From: Antilocapra americana
Lineage: Eukaryota > Chordata > Mammalia > Artiodactyla > Antilocapridae
Length of the DNA stretch: 64,000 nt
Reading direction: 5' to 3'
Assembly (NCBI GenBank): GCA_007570785.1
Contig: ML660203.1
Span: forward strand, 9,587,524 to 9,651,523
Under the pieces are notes generated by a model. It had not been told where the DNA came from. It worked only from the letters and a program-made list of their open reading frames with translations, and did not search any database. Positions within the stretch are counted from its first letter, which is position 1. The number at the start of each line of letters is the position of its first letter. Below, piece after piece: positions 1-9,837 of this stretch. The translations under genes were made by a program, and so were the position numbers.

Positions 1-479
1 CCACAAGACAAAGTCTGCCCACGGTGGTGAATTTGTCTGGCTCACAGCATTTTTATGAATTCATTATTACGCTGCCAACATTTAAAAATAAAAATTTCTC
101 ACAAAATCTGAAATTCCAGCTTCTCTTCATAAAAAGATGTTCAGGTCACACTTCATCTACATGCCTCCTACCCTATCCCCTGCCAGATTGATAGTGAGCC
201 AACAGTGAATTATATATTTTAAAATGATAAATCTCACCTCAATTTTTAAAAACAAGTAAACCAAAGCTGCCTAACAGCTGCCCCACTGGAGTAACATGAA
301 TTCCCTAAATCACTTAAGTCCCAATCTGCTCTACCATTACTATTTAAATCTAGCCCCTGTAGGCATCTGACTTTACAGTGCTCCCCTTATATAAATTTAC
401 TGAATGAATTAATAAATTGAGATGATAATTTTAAGACAGACAAGGTTGGTGATGATAATGTGATAATGATAACAACACT
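1..479. other. AT-rich sequence, nothing called
   Basis: No recognisable repeat, exon or RNA gene is visible here. Short frames are random and stop-rich. Confidence 0.5.
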
Positions 480-690
480 AGCAATTAACATTTCCTCCTT
501 TACTGTGAACCAACTATTGCTCAAGAAAAAACACATTATCTCACTTAACCCACACAACCACCCTGTGGGTGCGCACCATTCTTCTTCTCGGTCTATAAAG
601 GAAGCACCCACAAGGCCCCTCCGCCCGAGCCCCAGGCGCAGCGGGGGGTTCCAGGTCAGACGGTCCAGCGCCAGTCAACACCGGTGACCC
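480..690 (-). repeat. MIR SINE, reverse, with CpG-rich distal part
   Basis: The stretch follows the reverse MIR consensus: the tail-side text around 490-580 (cacattatctcacttaaccc) and then the tRNA-side part. The last 80 bases (611-690) are unusually GC- and CpG-rich for a MIR in this AT-rich setting, but still align loosely with the MIR head. Confidence 0.5.
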
Positions 691-1399
691 CTATAATACG
701 GCTCCTCTAGACTACCACCCTTTCTTCTGTGACCAACTGAATTAACTGCCTGGAATGAGGGCTCAGGAGGCTAAATTTTAGAGCCAATTCTTTCTTTGCA
801 CAAATGACTAAGAAGCAAACCACAGTTCACCTACATGCAGATGGTATTTTTGAATTTTTTTCCTCGCCTTAAAAGAAAACTTTCTCTGTAACTGAAATAT
901 TAGGGAATCCAATCAAACTTTATACTTGTTATCAGACTATTCCTAGAGTAAGGTAAGCTCAATAAAGAGATGAATCCTTAGTTCAAAACTACAAAGTGAT
1001 GATACAGCACAAAACTCTTCTCTTTCTTGGGGTAGAAGGATATATCTATTAGAGTAAACAGTGTGCAGACATGAAAAAAATTAAGTTTCTTGAGGGCAGG
1101 GACTGCTTTTTTCCATGAGTCCCTGCAGTTAGCATATATTCAGTTATAATAAAAGAACCAAGAAATCCAAACATCTTAAATTGAAATGCAATGAAATCCT
1201 TATTATAGCATTTATCATCTTGCTTTTTACAATAATTACTAGTGAACAATTTTCCTCACAAAAACACAAAATCTTTGAGGCAGAGTAACCCTTGGGACCT
1301 AGCATAACAGCGCTCAATGAACGCTTGCTTGTAATCAAGCTCAACATTTCTATACTTAGATTTCCTGCAGGTCTCTCAATCAATGTTTAAAGCAGAAAA
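691..1399. other. Single-copy or very old sequence
   Basis: Only a short L2-like phrase (cttgagggcagggactgctt, near 1,090) stands out, which resembles the L2 3' end. The rest has no call. Confidence 0.4.
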
Positions 1400-1500
1400 A
1401 GAATTCCTTGGTGGTCTAGTAGTTAGGACTCCAAGCTTCCACTGTAGGGGGGAATGAAGATCCTACAACCTGCATGGCGCAGCTAAAAATAAAAAATAAA
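1400..1500 (+). mobile_element. CHR-type SINE, short
   Basis: It starts with the tRNA-Glu-like head (attccttggtggtctagtag) and ends in an A-rich tail (aaaaataaaaaataaa). Confidence 0.8.
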
Positions 1501-1689
1501 GTAGAATTTAAAATGGCTTCTCATTTATAAAGCAATGATGCTTTGAAGTCCTATTATAAGATATTTCTGAGACCAGTCCCACATTGTATCAACAAAGCCC
1601 CGAAAAACTGGTGAGTTGGCATAAGCAGCAAAAAGAATAATCAAAGAGCTGGAAGGAGAAAGCATCATGTTCATACCTTCAATAGAAAG

Positions 1690-1790
1690 TAACGCAGTCA
1701 GAGATTTAAGCAAATTGCTCAAGATCACAGAAATTAAGTAACAAGCAATATCAAGGCCAGAACACATATTTCCTCAATGCTGGCCCAGTT
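1690..1790 (-). repeat. MIR fragment, reverse
   Basis: The sequence aagcaaattgctcaagatca and the following bases fit the reverse MIR 'aacttgcccaaggtcacac' region. The match is diverged. Confidence 0.4.
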
Positions 1791-1794
1791 TTCT

Positions 1795-2650
1795 TTCCAC
1801 AAAGAACTACTCTGTGAGCTCAGGATGAAATGGATACTTTTAGAAATATTTTAAAGATATTTGGTACAGAGGATGATCTTCCCCAGTACATAAAACTTTT
1901 GTGAGGTATTACACAACCACTAAAGACAAGAAATTTGCCTTGTTCCATTCATTGCAGATAAAGCCATCTTTTCCCCTGTTGTTCTACATACTTTTTTCAT
2001 TTTCATGTCTTTCCTTTCATTATCCTGAGAATTCTTCCTCTCACCACCTCTTATTTATCTACTTTTCCTCTTATCCACTTCCTTTCCCTAGTATCTCACA
2101 AAGCACCCTACCATCTCCTTTTCTCTTCATAATTATTAAAAAATAAACAAATCCACAGATTAATCATACATTTGATTACAGCACTGACCTAGGATACCAT
2201 AATAAGCAACCCATAGCCTTGGTATCTTGGCATTTGTTAACAAAAATATAAGCTAAACACAAAGGGTCACACAATTTTACTATGATTTTACAACGGGGAC
2301 AAGAAGCTTAAGTATGGATGGGACATTTATATAAAGAGATGTGGTAATAACAACAGTCGCAAGATTAGGGTTAAGCAAATGAAAGGGATCCTCCTTCCTA
2401 TACAGCTTACTCACCAACCAATTCTTGTGCTCTATTTCACTCACTCCCTATTCTCTTACTGCTTGACTTTTCCTGTGCTCTACTCCTTCTCTTAACTAGC
2501 AGACTTCCTTTTCCTCCTCCTGGTCTTTTTTTTTTCTCTCCTGATCTTTTAAGATGAATCTGTCCCATCCTGCTTTCCTTTTCAATATTATTGTCAACTC
2601 CTCCCACCTTATAGATCTGGATAATGCCTTAAAATGGAAATTCACTTTTT
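1795..2650. other. No call
   Basis: AT-rich with pyrimidine-rich runs near 2,030-2,120 and 2,400-2,545. No exon or recognisable mobile element. Confidence 0.5.
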
Positions 2651-2654
2651 TCTA

Positions 2655-2865
2655 AAGATTTAATACGTATTATTTTATTTGATCCTCACAACAATGCCAG
2701 AGAGGCAGGCAGAAATCAACACAACTATTTTACAGATATATAAACTGAGTCTTGCCAAGATTAAATACTTCGTCAACAATCAAGTTTGTCAGTAGCAAAA
2801 TCAAATCAGAACCCAGACCTTTTCTTTCCAGGTCCTCTATTCTTTTTCCACTGAACTATATTGTT
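2655..2865 (-). repeat. MIR SINE, reverse
   Basis: A nearly full-length reverse MIR: tttgatcctcacaacaatgc, then the 'ttttacagat' and 'aacccagacctt' blocks in the expected order. Confidence 0.7.
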
Positions 2866-3219
2866 TTCTTTTTAATTCCTATGCATTTTAACCATATAAG
2901 TGCACATGTATGGACAAGTATACAAGGATAAATGTTTCTAAAATAGCACAAGTGAGAAAAGTGTATGACTGTACAGGGAAGCTAGAAAAACAGAAAAGTC
3001 AAAGGACCCAAATTAAGAATACAATGCAGCTCACAGGCTAATCCTTGCAGAGGCAGCTTTGGGTTTTCAATCCAAATGGAAACTATGTCTTCAACCAAGT
3101 GATGTAGCCAGCATCAACACTGGTCTCTCCCCCTACTTCCCACAGATGTTAACACGACCAGAGCTCACCCTCAGCACCATTTCTGACCACCCCACTCTCT
3201 CACAGGCATGCCACCATAC

Positions 3220-3297
3220 CTGAAGTTTTCACCGTTTGAAGTCACTTCTTTGGATTAAGGCGATGTCTCCAGAAGGCCACGGTTAAATGCATGTTAC
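3220..3297 (-). other. Candidate spliced exon, 78 bp
   Basis: On the minus strand a long pyrimidine tract ends in a 3' splice site (ctctccttcctttctCAG) and the 78-base segment ends in a consensus 5' splice site (CTTCAG|gtatgg). Few places in the window pair two such good sites. The exon contains a 16-codon ATG frame at 3,242-3,292 (MHLTVAFWRHRLNPKK, stop) in a weak start context, so it may be a 5'-UTR exon with an upstream ORF or a micropeptide exon. I do not recognise the peptide. It lies about 3.8 kb downstream, on the minus strand, of the CpG island and could be exon 2 of a transcript starting there. A plus-strand acceptor-like sequence (ccactctctcacag) also ends near 3,205, so strand is not certain. 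No further exon of this gene is evident before position 1. Confidence 0.4.
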
Positions 3298-4550
3298 CTG
3301 AGAAAGGAAGGAGAGTCCATTAACACATTACTCCTATGGTTAAACACATCAGATAAGCAATGACATTTGGAACAGGACAGCACAATGTCCTTTAAAAAGT
3401 TTCATAGGATAATTTTTGATGGAGCAGGCTGGATAATAAGGTTAAATTGGGAAAAAAATGACTCACACATACTATAGGATAACTCCCCACATGCATATAG
3501 CTACATGGCAAAATGAGGATGGCCATATAAATACATACTCTACCTTTTGAGGTCACAGTAAGGACTATCCCTGCAACCTGGAAGCTCCTAGGGATGAGAA
3601 AAGAAAAAAGTACTCCAAGGATCTGAGTATAGTCAATTCTGTAAAGAACCAAAGAGCTGAGTTGGCAGCAGTTCTACAAGGACAGTACACTGCTAGACTG
3701 AAAGAGGACAGAAAAAAGGAACAGCTCTGGTTAACTACTTCTAGTTGTGAGGCTAGTTTCCAGCCCACATTTTTAGCAGAGGGCTGACCTCTCAATGAGG
3801 GAATGCTGCAATGCAATTCTTCAACCACACTTGCTAATTTATATTGACTCAAAGCCAGTATCATTTACAGCCACAAAATTCAACATGCCTTTACTGAGTG
3901 CTTATCATAAGCCCAAAATTTGGCTAGGTGCTATAAATACAGGGGAGGAGAGCTATACACTTTTGCCTTAACTCATATAGATAAGAAACCAATCCCCTAA
4001 ATCCAAAACAGAGAAGGATGAGGAACAAGAAAAGAAGGCAGAGGGTGGCTATTTTTCTGAGTATGAACACAAATTTCTTAAGCCAGAACGAATACAACTC
4101 ACTTCTAGGCCAAAGTTCCTTGTTAAACTCTTAACTAAACAGTCAAGAGGCACAGACTAGAAATACTCTTCTCTTTTGGTCTAAAAGAGAAAGCTCTTTA
4201 GTAGCACACATTCATCTTGGTACACTGGAGAACAGACTAAGAGTTACAAAACTTGGTTCTACTTTTAGCTCTGATTCTTTGTTTAAAAAAAAAAATAGAA
4301 AAGTTTGGACTAGTCTAAGAATAGCATATACCTGGCACATATATTGATACTAACCACTAGATAACTAGTGTCCACACGAGTCATCACTAATCTGTCGTAA
4401 GTCACTTTCCCAGAGAATCCTTATAGTTAAAATCCTTCTCAACACAGGGCTTCTGGCAGTTAATTCAAGTGAAAGTTGGCCCATAAAACAAAATATATCT
4501 GCTACTGTGGACTAATCTCTGCAGTCCCTTCCAACTCTTTCTTTTAATAT
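3298..4550. other. Largely single-copy sequence
   Basis: If the minus-strand gene model is right, this is intron. An old L2 or CR1-like phrase occurs near 3,870-3,960. Nothing else is called. Confidence 0.4.
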
Positions 4551-4706
4551 GCATTATTTATTTATTTGGCTGTGCTGGGTCTCAGATGTGGTATGTAGGA
4601 TCTTTCGTTGCAATATGGGGGATCCAGTTCTCAGACCTGGGATCAAACACAGGACCCCTGCATTAGGATCATAGAGTCTTGGCCACTGGACCACTAGGGG
4701 AGTCCC
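4551..4706 (-). mobile_element. CHR-type SINE, reverse
   Basis: It opens with the reversed A-rich tail and body (ttatttatttggctgtgctg) and closes with the reversed head (ggccactggaccactagggg agtcc). Confidence 0.9.
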
Positions 4707-5029
4707 CAACTCTAAAATTCTAAAACCAAGTTTCCGAGGTGGGAGAAAAAACACTTCCCAACAAGCTCATAAATCAACAGCATTGATAGCCATAAATTTC
4801 AGTCTAATCTCTAAATTCTACAAATCGCACTGGATCAAGGATGCTAACAACAAATTCTGATACCATTAACATATACAACCTGGAGATATTATTCTGATTT
4901 GCTAATGGGTTCTTTTGACAGAAAAAGAACCTTTTACCCAGACTGCCCTAAAGAAATCCTCATATAAAAATAGGACAATATTGCACTAGTAAAGAACTGA
5001 ATTTAATCCCTTGATCATGCCCACAGCCT

Positions 5030-5385
5030 CTCAATGAGGACAAGACTTTCACTTCTCACCTACACCACTGCAACAGCCACTCTTCCATCCTTTCACTCTT
5101 GTCACAGAGCAATCTTCCTAAAGCAAACATGTACTCAATATTTTCCTGTTTAAAAATCTGCACCTATTGCTAACAGCATAAAACAAGATTTTTTTTTTGC
5201 CTCACATCGGTAATGCTCTCCTTCCCCATCCCACTCCTCGCTCTTTTATCTTCCACAGCCCTGTGTTTACTAACAGTATTGAGGAGTGTCCTCAGTCTAC
5301 CCTGTCCTTCCCTTTCTCCATCACAATCACACTTCAGCTAAGACCCAACTTCAGCTTGAAGCAGATCCTTCCTCCTCAAATCAAC
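5030..5385 (+). repeat. L2 LINE fragment
   Basis: The order of phrases (cactgcaacagccactcttc, cagagcaatcttcctaaagc, tgcacctattgctaacagca) matches the typical L2 3' portion. It is strongly diverged. Confidence 0.5.
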
Positions 5386-5444
5386 CAGACATAACTGATT
5401 ATTTCCTCCTCCATCTCAAAGCTTTTGATTTATTCAAAGTATTG

Positions 5445-5615
5445 TCTCAATGGTTTCCAAAACCATCAGAATTGCCTGAGGCAAGTTTTAATCTTCAAGG
5501 CCAACCCAAACATATTAAATCAATCTCAGGAAACAAAGCTCTGAAATTTCTACTTTTAAAAAAGCTGCCTTGATTATTCTAATGATCAAATTTGGGGGCT
5601 ACTGGTTTGTCTCTT
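5445..5615. repeat. MER5A-like DNA transposon relic
   Basis: The phrase ccatcagaattgcctgaggc and the order of later blocks resemble MER5A (hAT-Charlie, non-autonomous). Terminal repeats are eroded. Confidence 0.4.
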
Positions 5616-7116
5616 CCAGCTGGTGTAAAGATGTTTCTTTAAGGAATGGAAAAATGATTTACTCTAGAATACACTGAGGAAGTATCCTGCACTTGTTTAT
5701 TTCATATCATATCCTTGTTGACTTGATTCATACGCTGAAGATGAAGGAATTCCTTTTGGACTCACACCCAAAAAACTTACATCCATTGTTCAAAACAGCA
5801 GGTGAATTTCCACCTTCATTTCTAAATCTTAAAAATGAAGTAACTGTACTCTAAGTAAACCTATGAGTACACGATGAAGACTCTCACCAGATCAGCCCTG
5901 AGAACTTTATTTCGGCCGAGAAACAAGTCCTTAGCCCATTTCGAGGGTGGAAATACACTGCCTCTAGTATTTCCCTAAGATCTAATTGTATCAGGAACAC
6001 ATGCAAGACTCCAATTAAACACAGTGATAGATGGTTGACTCAAGTGCCTCGTTAATTTTCAGAGAAAAATTCCCTGAAATTTCTCTTCCTTCCTCACCCC
6101 TCACTCCCAAAAAATATACTGAAGCTGTAGAATAATAGCGGAAAATCTAACAAGATACAAATATAAGCAAGAAAACAAAGTGAGTTGTTACTGGCGAATC
6201 GTGATTTCGGGTAGTTTGCAAATCCACCAGGTTACATCGCTAACTTGAGGCCCAACCTGGGGCGTAGAGATCCTGTGTTTCGCTCTACGTCGCAGCTCAG
6301 AGCAAAGTCTAAGAACTTGAGTTCCCCACTTAGTCCCCACTAAGTCCTGTCCTCATCACGACTACTTTTTCCTTCTCTCCACTAAAGAAAAGGGCACTTT
6401 CAGGAGGAAGGGCAGTGACAGCTCCACGTCTGCAAAACTCGGCGCCGGGAGGCGGCGGCGGGGCCGCGGAGGCGGCGGCGGGCGCGGAGCAGGACCCCGG
6501 GGCCGGGACCACCACGCTCGGGGACAATAGACGGAGAGAGAGGAGTGGAAGAGAGGCGAGGCAGCCGCTGTACTGGGCCCCTCTCGCTAGTGGGGAAGCC
6601 CGAAAACTCTCAGGAAAGGCAGCGGGTGGCAGGTGGGCCCGGTCGCCGCCCCTCGCAGGGCCACGTCGCCCGCCCCGGCCGCTGCCGTGGGGCCCCTCGC
6701 GTAGGCCGGGCCGCGGGAACGCAGCCCCCGGGCGGGGCTGACGGGCTCTGGGCTGGACCCCGGGGGCGCCCGCTGCGGCCCAGTTCTCTCAGAACTTGGC
6801 GCCCGCGAGGCGAGGAGCTCCGAACGTCTGAGCCCAACAGTGGCCGCTCGGCGCTTCCAGACGACCCACTCCCGCCACCCCTCCGCCCGGCCCCTGCCAC
6901 TAGCCCGAGCTCCCCGCGCCCCCCACGGGCACCAGCGCTGAGGGAAGAGGAAGCAGCCGCGGCTCTGGGGTCTCGGCTGACGCGCCGCACTCCTCTACCT
7001 CTCGCTCTCCTCCGACATGTTCCTCCAGGACCCTCCCTCTCCCCAAAACTGCCTCCAGTCCGCCCGCGGGTTTTTACCGGGACTCGGGGCGGCGGCTACT
7101 CCTCAGTCCCTCGACT

Positions 7117-7127
7117 AAGATGGCAGC
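7117..7127 (+). promoter_or_regulatory. YY1-type motif
   Basis: AAGATGGCAGC matches the AAGATGGCGGC class, which usually lies just downstream of a start site in the direction of transcription. This hints at a plus-strand start a little upstream. The ATG inside it is also the start of the 7,120 frame. Confidence 0.6.
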
Positions 7128-7275
7128 CGGTCCCGAGCCCGGACCACAGCTACTAGAACGAGTTGGCGGCCAACGCGCAGGCGCCTCCAGCTCCGGAACT
7201 ATCAGGACTACAAGCCCCAGAAGCCCTTGCGCAACTAACCAGCTGCCGGCAGGAAGAGCTAGCAGAGGCTGGTGA
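7120..7275 (+). CDS. Possible small ORF, first coding exon of an unknown gene
   Basis: The ATG has a strong context (A at -3, G at +4). The frame begins MAAGPEPGPQLLERV and runs 51 codons to a TGA at 7,273-7,275. A 5' splice site GGCTG|gtgagc at 7,271/7,272 overlaps the end, so in a spliced transcript the frame would continue into another exon, leaving two bases of a codon. No following plus-strand exon is recognisable, and I know no matching protein. The frame could equally be 5'-UTR sequence that happens to be open. What favours reality is its position in a promoter island right after the YY1-type motif. Confidence 0.25.
   Translation: MAAGPEPGPQLLERVGGQRAGASSSGTIRTTSPRSPCATNQLPAGRASRGW
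7175..7184. promoter_or_regulatory. NRF1 site
   Basis: GCGCAGGCGC is an exact palindromic NRF1 consensus (GCGCANGCGC) within the CpG island. Confidence 0.7.
7207..7226 (+). promoter_or_regulatory. ZNF143-type ACTACAA motif
   Basis: ACTACAAGCCCCAGAAGCCC fits the long ACTACAAnTCCCAGnAnGC element bound by ZNF143, common in CpG-island and bidirectional promoters. Confidence 0.65.
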
Positions 7276-7394
7276 GCGCAGCTAAATCCGAGCTTGCTTT
7301 TAGCTAGGTGGGAGGGACTCTTGAATTACTCCCAGTACCTCTAGGCTTTTTAAAAAACCCTCTTAGTCTCACACCAGAACCTCTCAACAGTATA

Positions 7395-7583
7395 GCTACG
7401 GATCCAAAACTCTAGTGTGCATCAGTCACCTGAAGGGCTTGTTAAAACATAGACTACTGGGCCCCAGCCCCAGAGTTTCTAATTCAGCAGATCTGGGATA
7501 GGATCTAACCATCTTAATAATTTGGATTTCTAACAAGCTCTCTGATTGCTACTGGTAGGAGATCACACTTTGAGAACCACTGA
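7395..7583. mobile_element. MER5A DNA transposon copy
   Basis: It matches the non-autonomous hAT element: gtgcatcagtcacctgaagg, then gggccccagccccagagttt, ending with the terminal repeat tttgagaaccactg. Confidence 0.75.
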
Positions 7584-7734
7584 ACCGTAGCTTAGTCCTT
7601 AAGAAGCTACACTCAGAAGTTGGATTGATTGGATTCAATTCCACCTTTTAACAGTGTGCGCTTAGCGATGATGAAAGTAGCTTACGCGTAAGTGGTGCCA
7701 ACATGGCAGGAGTTCCCAGAGCTGATCAATAAGC

Positions 7735-7865
7735 TCCTTTAATCCTCACAACGAATCTATGAGGGAACTACCTTCATTTTCGTCACTTTACAGATGCACA
7801 AACCAAGTCACAAGCTGGATAAGAACCCAGGCAGTCTGGCTTCAGAGTCCAACCTCTTCCTTCAT
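7735..7865 (-). repeat. MIR SINE, reverse
   Basis: Reverse MIR blocks occur in order: tttaatcctcacaacgaatc, ctttacagatgcacaaacca and aacccaggcagtctggcttc. Confidence 0.7.
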
Positions 7866-8114
7866 AGATTGTGAGAATTAATAGGCTGTGCAAGTAAACT
7901 CAGAGGCACAACTAAGTGCTTAGTAATTAGTGACCTTTGCTATTATTGTTTAGCATGTTTCCTCCTAATAAAAACAGTATTTTTCCATTTAGAAAGTCAC
8001 TTACACTTTTCAAAGTACTTTCAAGTCTTCCATGTCAGTGTTTCCTGCAATGTACCTTAGGAAAGCATGTTAAAGATACAGATTCCTATAACCCTACCCC
8101 ATTTACATTATCTA

Positions 8115-8275
8115 GTGCTGTGGTTCTCAAACTTCAGTGCCCATCAGAATCATCTGGAGGACTTAAACCATAGACTACTGGGCTCCACCTTCAGGATTTC
8201 CAATTCAGTAACTCTGAGGTCTGATGGCAGTGTTTGCATTTTTGACCACAGACCACACTTGAACAATCACTGTGG
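8115..8275. mobile_element. MER5A DNA transposon copy
   Basis: It begins with the terminal repeat tgtggttctcaaacttcagtg and continues catcagaatcatctggagg. Confidence 0.75.
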
Positions 8276-8324
8276 TAAGACAGTGTTTCTCACCTTTTTT
8301 GAAATTATCATCTCAGTTTTACAC

Positions 8325-8443
8325 TTTTTTTGGGGGGGGCGTGCCACTCTGCATTTGGAATCTTAGTTCCCCCACTGGGGATCAAACCCATGCCGCCTAC
8401 AGTGGACATGGAGTCTTAACTACTGGATCACCAGTGAAGTCCT
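8325..8443 (-). mobile_element. CHR-type SINE, reverse
   Basis: It shows ggggatcaaacccatgccgc and ends with the reversed head (actggatcaccagtgaagtcc). Confidence 0.8.
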
Positions 8444-8556
8444 ACTAGACATTTTTTCCTGAAATTCCCTCATGAAATTTTAATGTCACAAATATACTTT
8501 TTATAAATTTATGTACCATGTATCTGAGCTTTTACCAAAAAAATTTTGAGTGGGGA

Positions 8557-8686
8557 GGAATTCCCTGGCGAGCCAGTGGTTAGGACTCTGCACACTCATG
8601 GACGAGGGTACAGGTTCAATTCATGTTCTGGGAACTAAGATCCCTGCAAGCCAAGAAGCTCATGCAAACAAAACAAATTTTTTAAA
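8557..8686 (+). mobile_element. CHR-type SINE
   Basis: It starts gaattccctggcgagccagt ggttaggactc and ends in an A-rich tail. Confidence 0.85.
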
Positions 8687-8721
8687 CATACATGTATTTT
8701 AATGTCCTCTGCACCCCTACA

Positions 8722-8842
8722 AGGAAATGGCATCCCACTCTAGTATTCTTGCCTGGAGAATCCCAGAGACAGAGGAGCCTGGTGGGCTTTTCTGCCTATG
8801 AGGTCTCATAGAATTGGACACAACTGAAGTGACTTAGCAGCA
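8722..8842 (+). mobile_element. Bov-A body without tRNA head
   Basis: Only the Bov-A body is present, ending gacttagcagcag. It is flanked by an exact 11-bp direct repeat gcacccctaca (8,711-8,721 and 8,843-8,853), so it inserted in this short form. Confidence 0.85.
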
Positions 8843-8980
8843 GCACCCCTACAATCAATTTTTGTCCTATGGTGAATACATGCTCTGCAGGATGTGGGTT
8901 TTTAACTAGCGCCCCAGGTGATTCTTAACACTAGACAAAACGCAACATACCTTTAAGGTATGAGGTATTTTTATGCCCAG

Positions 8981-9160
8981 GCTTCCCAGGTGGCTCAGTG
9001 GTAAAGAATCCGCCAATGCGGGAGTTGTAGATTCAATCCCTGGGTCAGGAAAATGAAATGGCAACCCACTGGAGTATTTTTGCCTGGGAAATCCAATGGA
9101 CACAGGAGCCTGGCAGGTTACAGTCCATGGGGTCAGACACAATTTAGCAACTAAAACAAA
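8981..9160 (+). mobile_element. Bov-tA SINE
   Basis: Head gcttcccaggtggctcagtg, body ending with the BovB-like tail gacacaatttagcaactaaa. Confidence 0.95.
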
Positions 9161-9357
9161 CATTATGTCCATTATACAAAGAGGGAAATGAGTCTCAAGA
9201 AAATTAGATGAGTGATCCAAGATCACTCAGCCAGGAACCAAGAATTCAACAGAAGTCCTCTGGCACCAGATTGTCTTCATACACAATTTCTAACTATATA
9301 CTGTTATGCAAAACTAATGTATAGTGTTTGAAGTCAGGATAGTGATTACCCTTGTCT

Positions 9358-9559
9358 TTAGTCACTCAGTTGTGTCTGACTCTTTGTGACCCCATGGACT
9401 GTAGCCCGCCAGGCTCCTCTGTCCATGGGACTCTTCATACAAGAATACTGGAATGGGTTGCCATGCCCTCCTCCAGGGCATCTTCCAAACCCAGGGATTG
9501 AACCCAGGTCTCCCAGGTAGAAGGTGGATTCTTTACTGTCTAAGCCACCAGGGAAGCCC
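9358..9559 (-). mobile_element. Bov-tA SINE, reverse
   Basis: Starts with the reversed tail (cagttgtgtctgactctttg) and ends with the reversed head (gccaccagggaagccc). Confidence 0.95.
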
Positions 9560-9560
9560 A

Positions 9561-9835
9561 GTGATTACCTTTAAGAGGAGGTAAAAACAGGAAGGAGACC
9601 CAAAAGGGGGTTTGGGGGGCTAGCAAAAATGTTCTGTGTCTTGATCTGAGTGCTGGTAAACTAGCAGGTTCACTTTGTGAACATTCATCAAGCTGCATAT
9701 TTATGATTTGTGTGTTTTTCTGTGTATTATGTGTCAGGAAAATGTGTTATGCTTTATGTGTGTTATGTAAAGCAAGTATGTTTTAAATATATATTCATTC
9801 TATTCCAAAAACGCATCTCTTTCTACTACATACCA
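9561..9835. other. No call
   Basis: Short intervening sequence with TG-rich bits near 9,705-9,770. Confidence 0.4.
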
Positions 9836-9837
9836 GC

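Larger units (their letters stand above)
6430..7230. promoter_or_regulatory. CpG-island promoter, probably bidirectional
   Basis: This is the only long GC- and CpG-dense block in the window and it is free of repeats. It includes a (GGC)-rich run near 6,449-6,486. The right edge carries a perfect NRF1 site GCGCAGGCGC (7,175-7,184), a ZNF143-type site (7,207-7,226) and a YY1-type AAGATGGCAGC (7,117-7,127), with no TATA box. This combination is typical of housekeeping and divergent promoters. Long open frames across it lack an ATG start and reflect GC richness. Start sites are most likely around 7,080-7,230. Confidence 0.85.
7078..7230 (-). other. Candidate first exon, minus-strand transcript
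   Basis: On the minus strand a donor-like junction CCG|gtaaaa lies at 7,078/7,077, just downstream of the NRF1 and ZNF143-type sites. An exon starting near those sites and ending at 7,078 could splice to the acceptor at 3,297. The right end is a guess. Support is motif-based only. Confidence 0.25.

Noticed and set aside
6330..6527. Minus-strand frame with Ala/Pro run
   Set aside because: Begins with TTG; the run comes from the (GGC)-rich tract.
6610..6990. 126-codon minus-strand open frame in the CpG island
   Set aside because: Begins with GTG; low-complexity translation of GC-rich promoter DNA.
7000..7020. Minus-strand ATG frame MSEESER near 7,018
   Set aside because: Only seven codons before a stop and downstream of the better donor; no reason to favour it.
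6545..7156. 203-codon plus-strand open frame in the CpG island
   Set aside because: It starts with GTG, has proline/arginine/glycine-rich composition typical of translated GC-rich DNA, no domain, and competes with equally long frames on the other strand.
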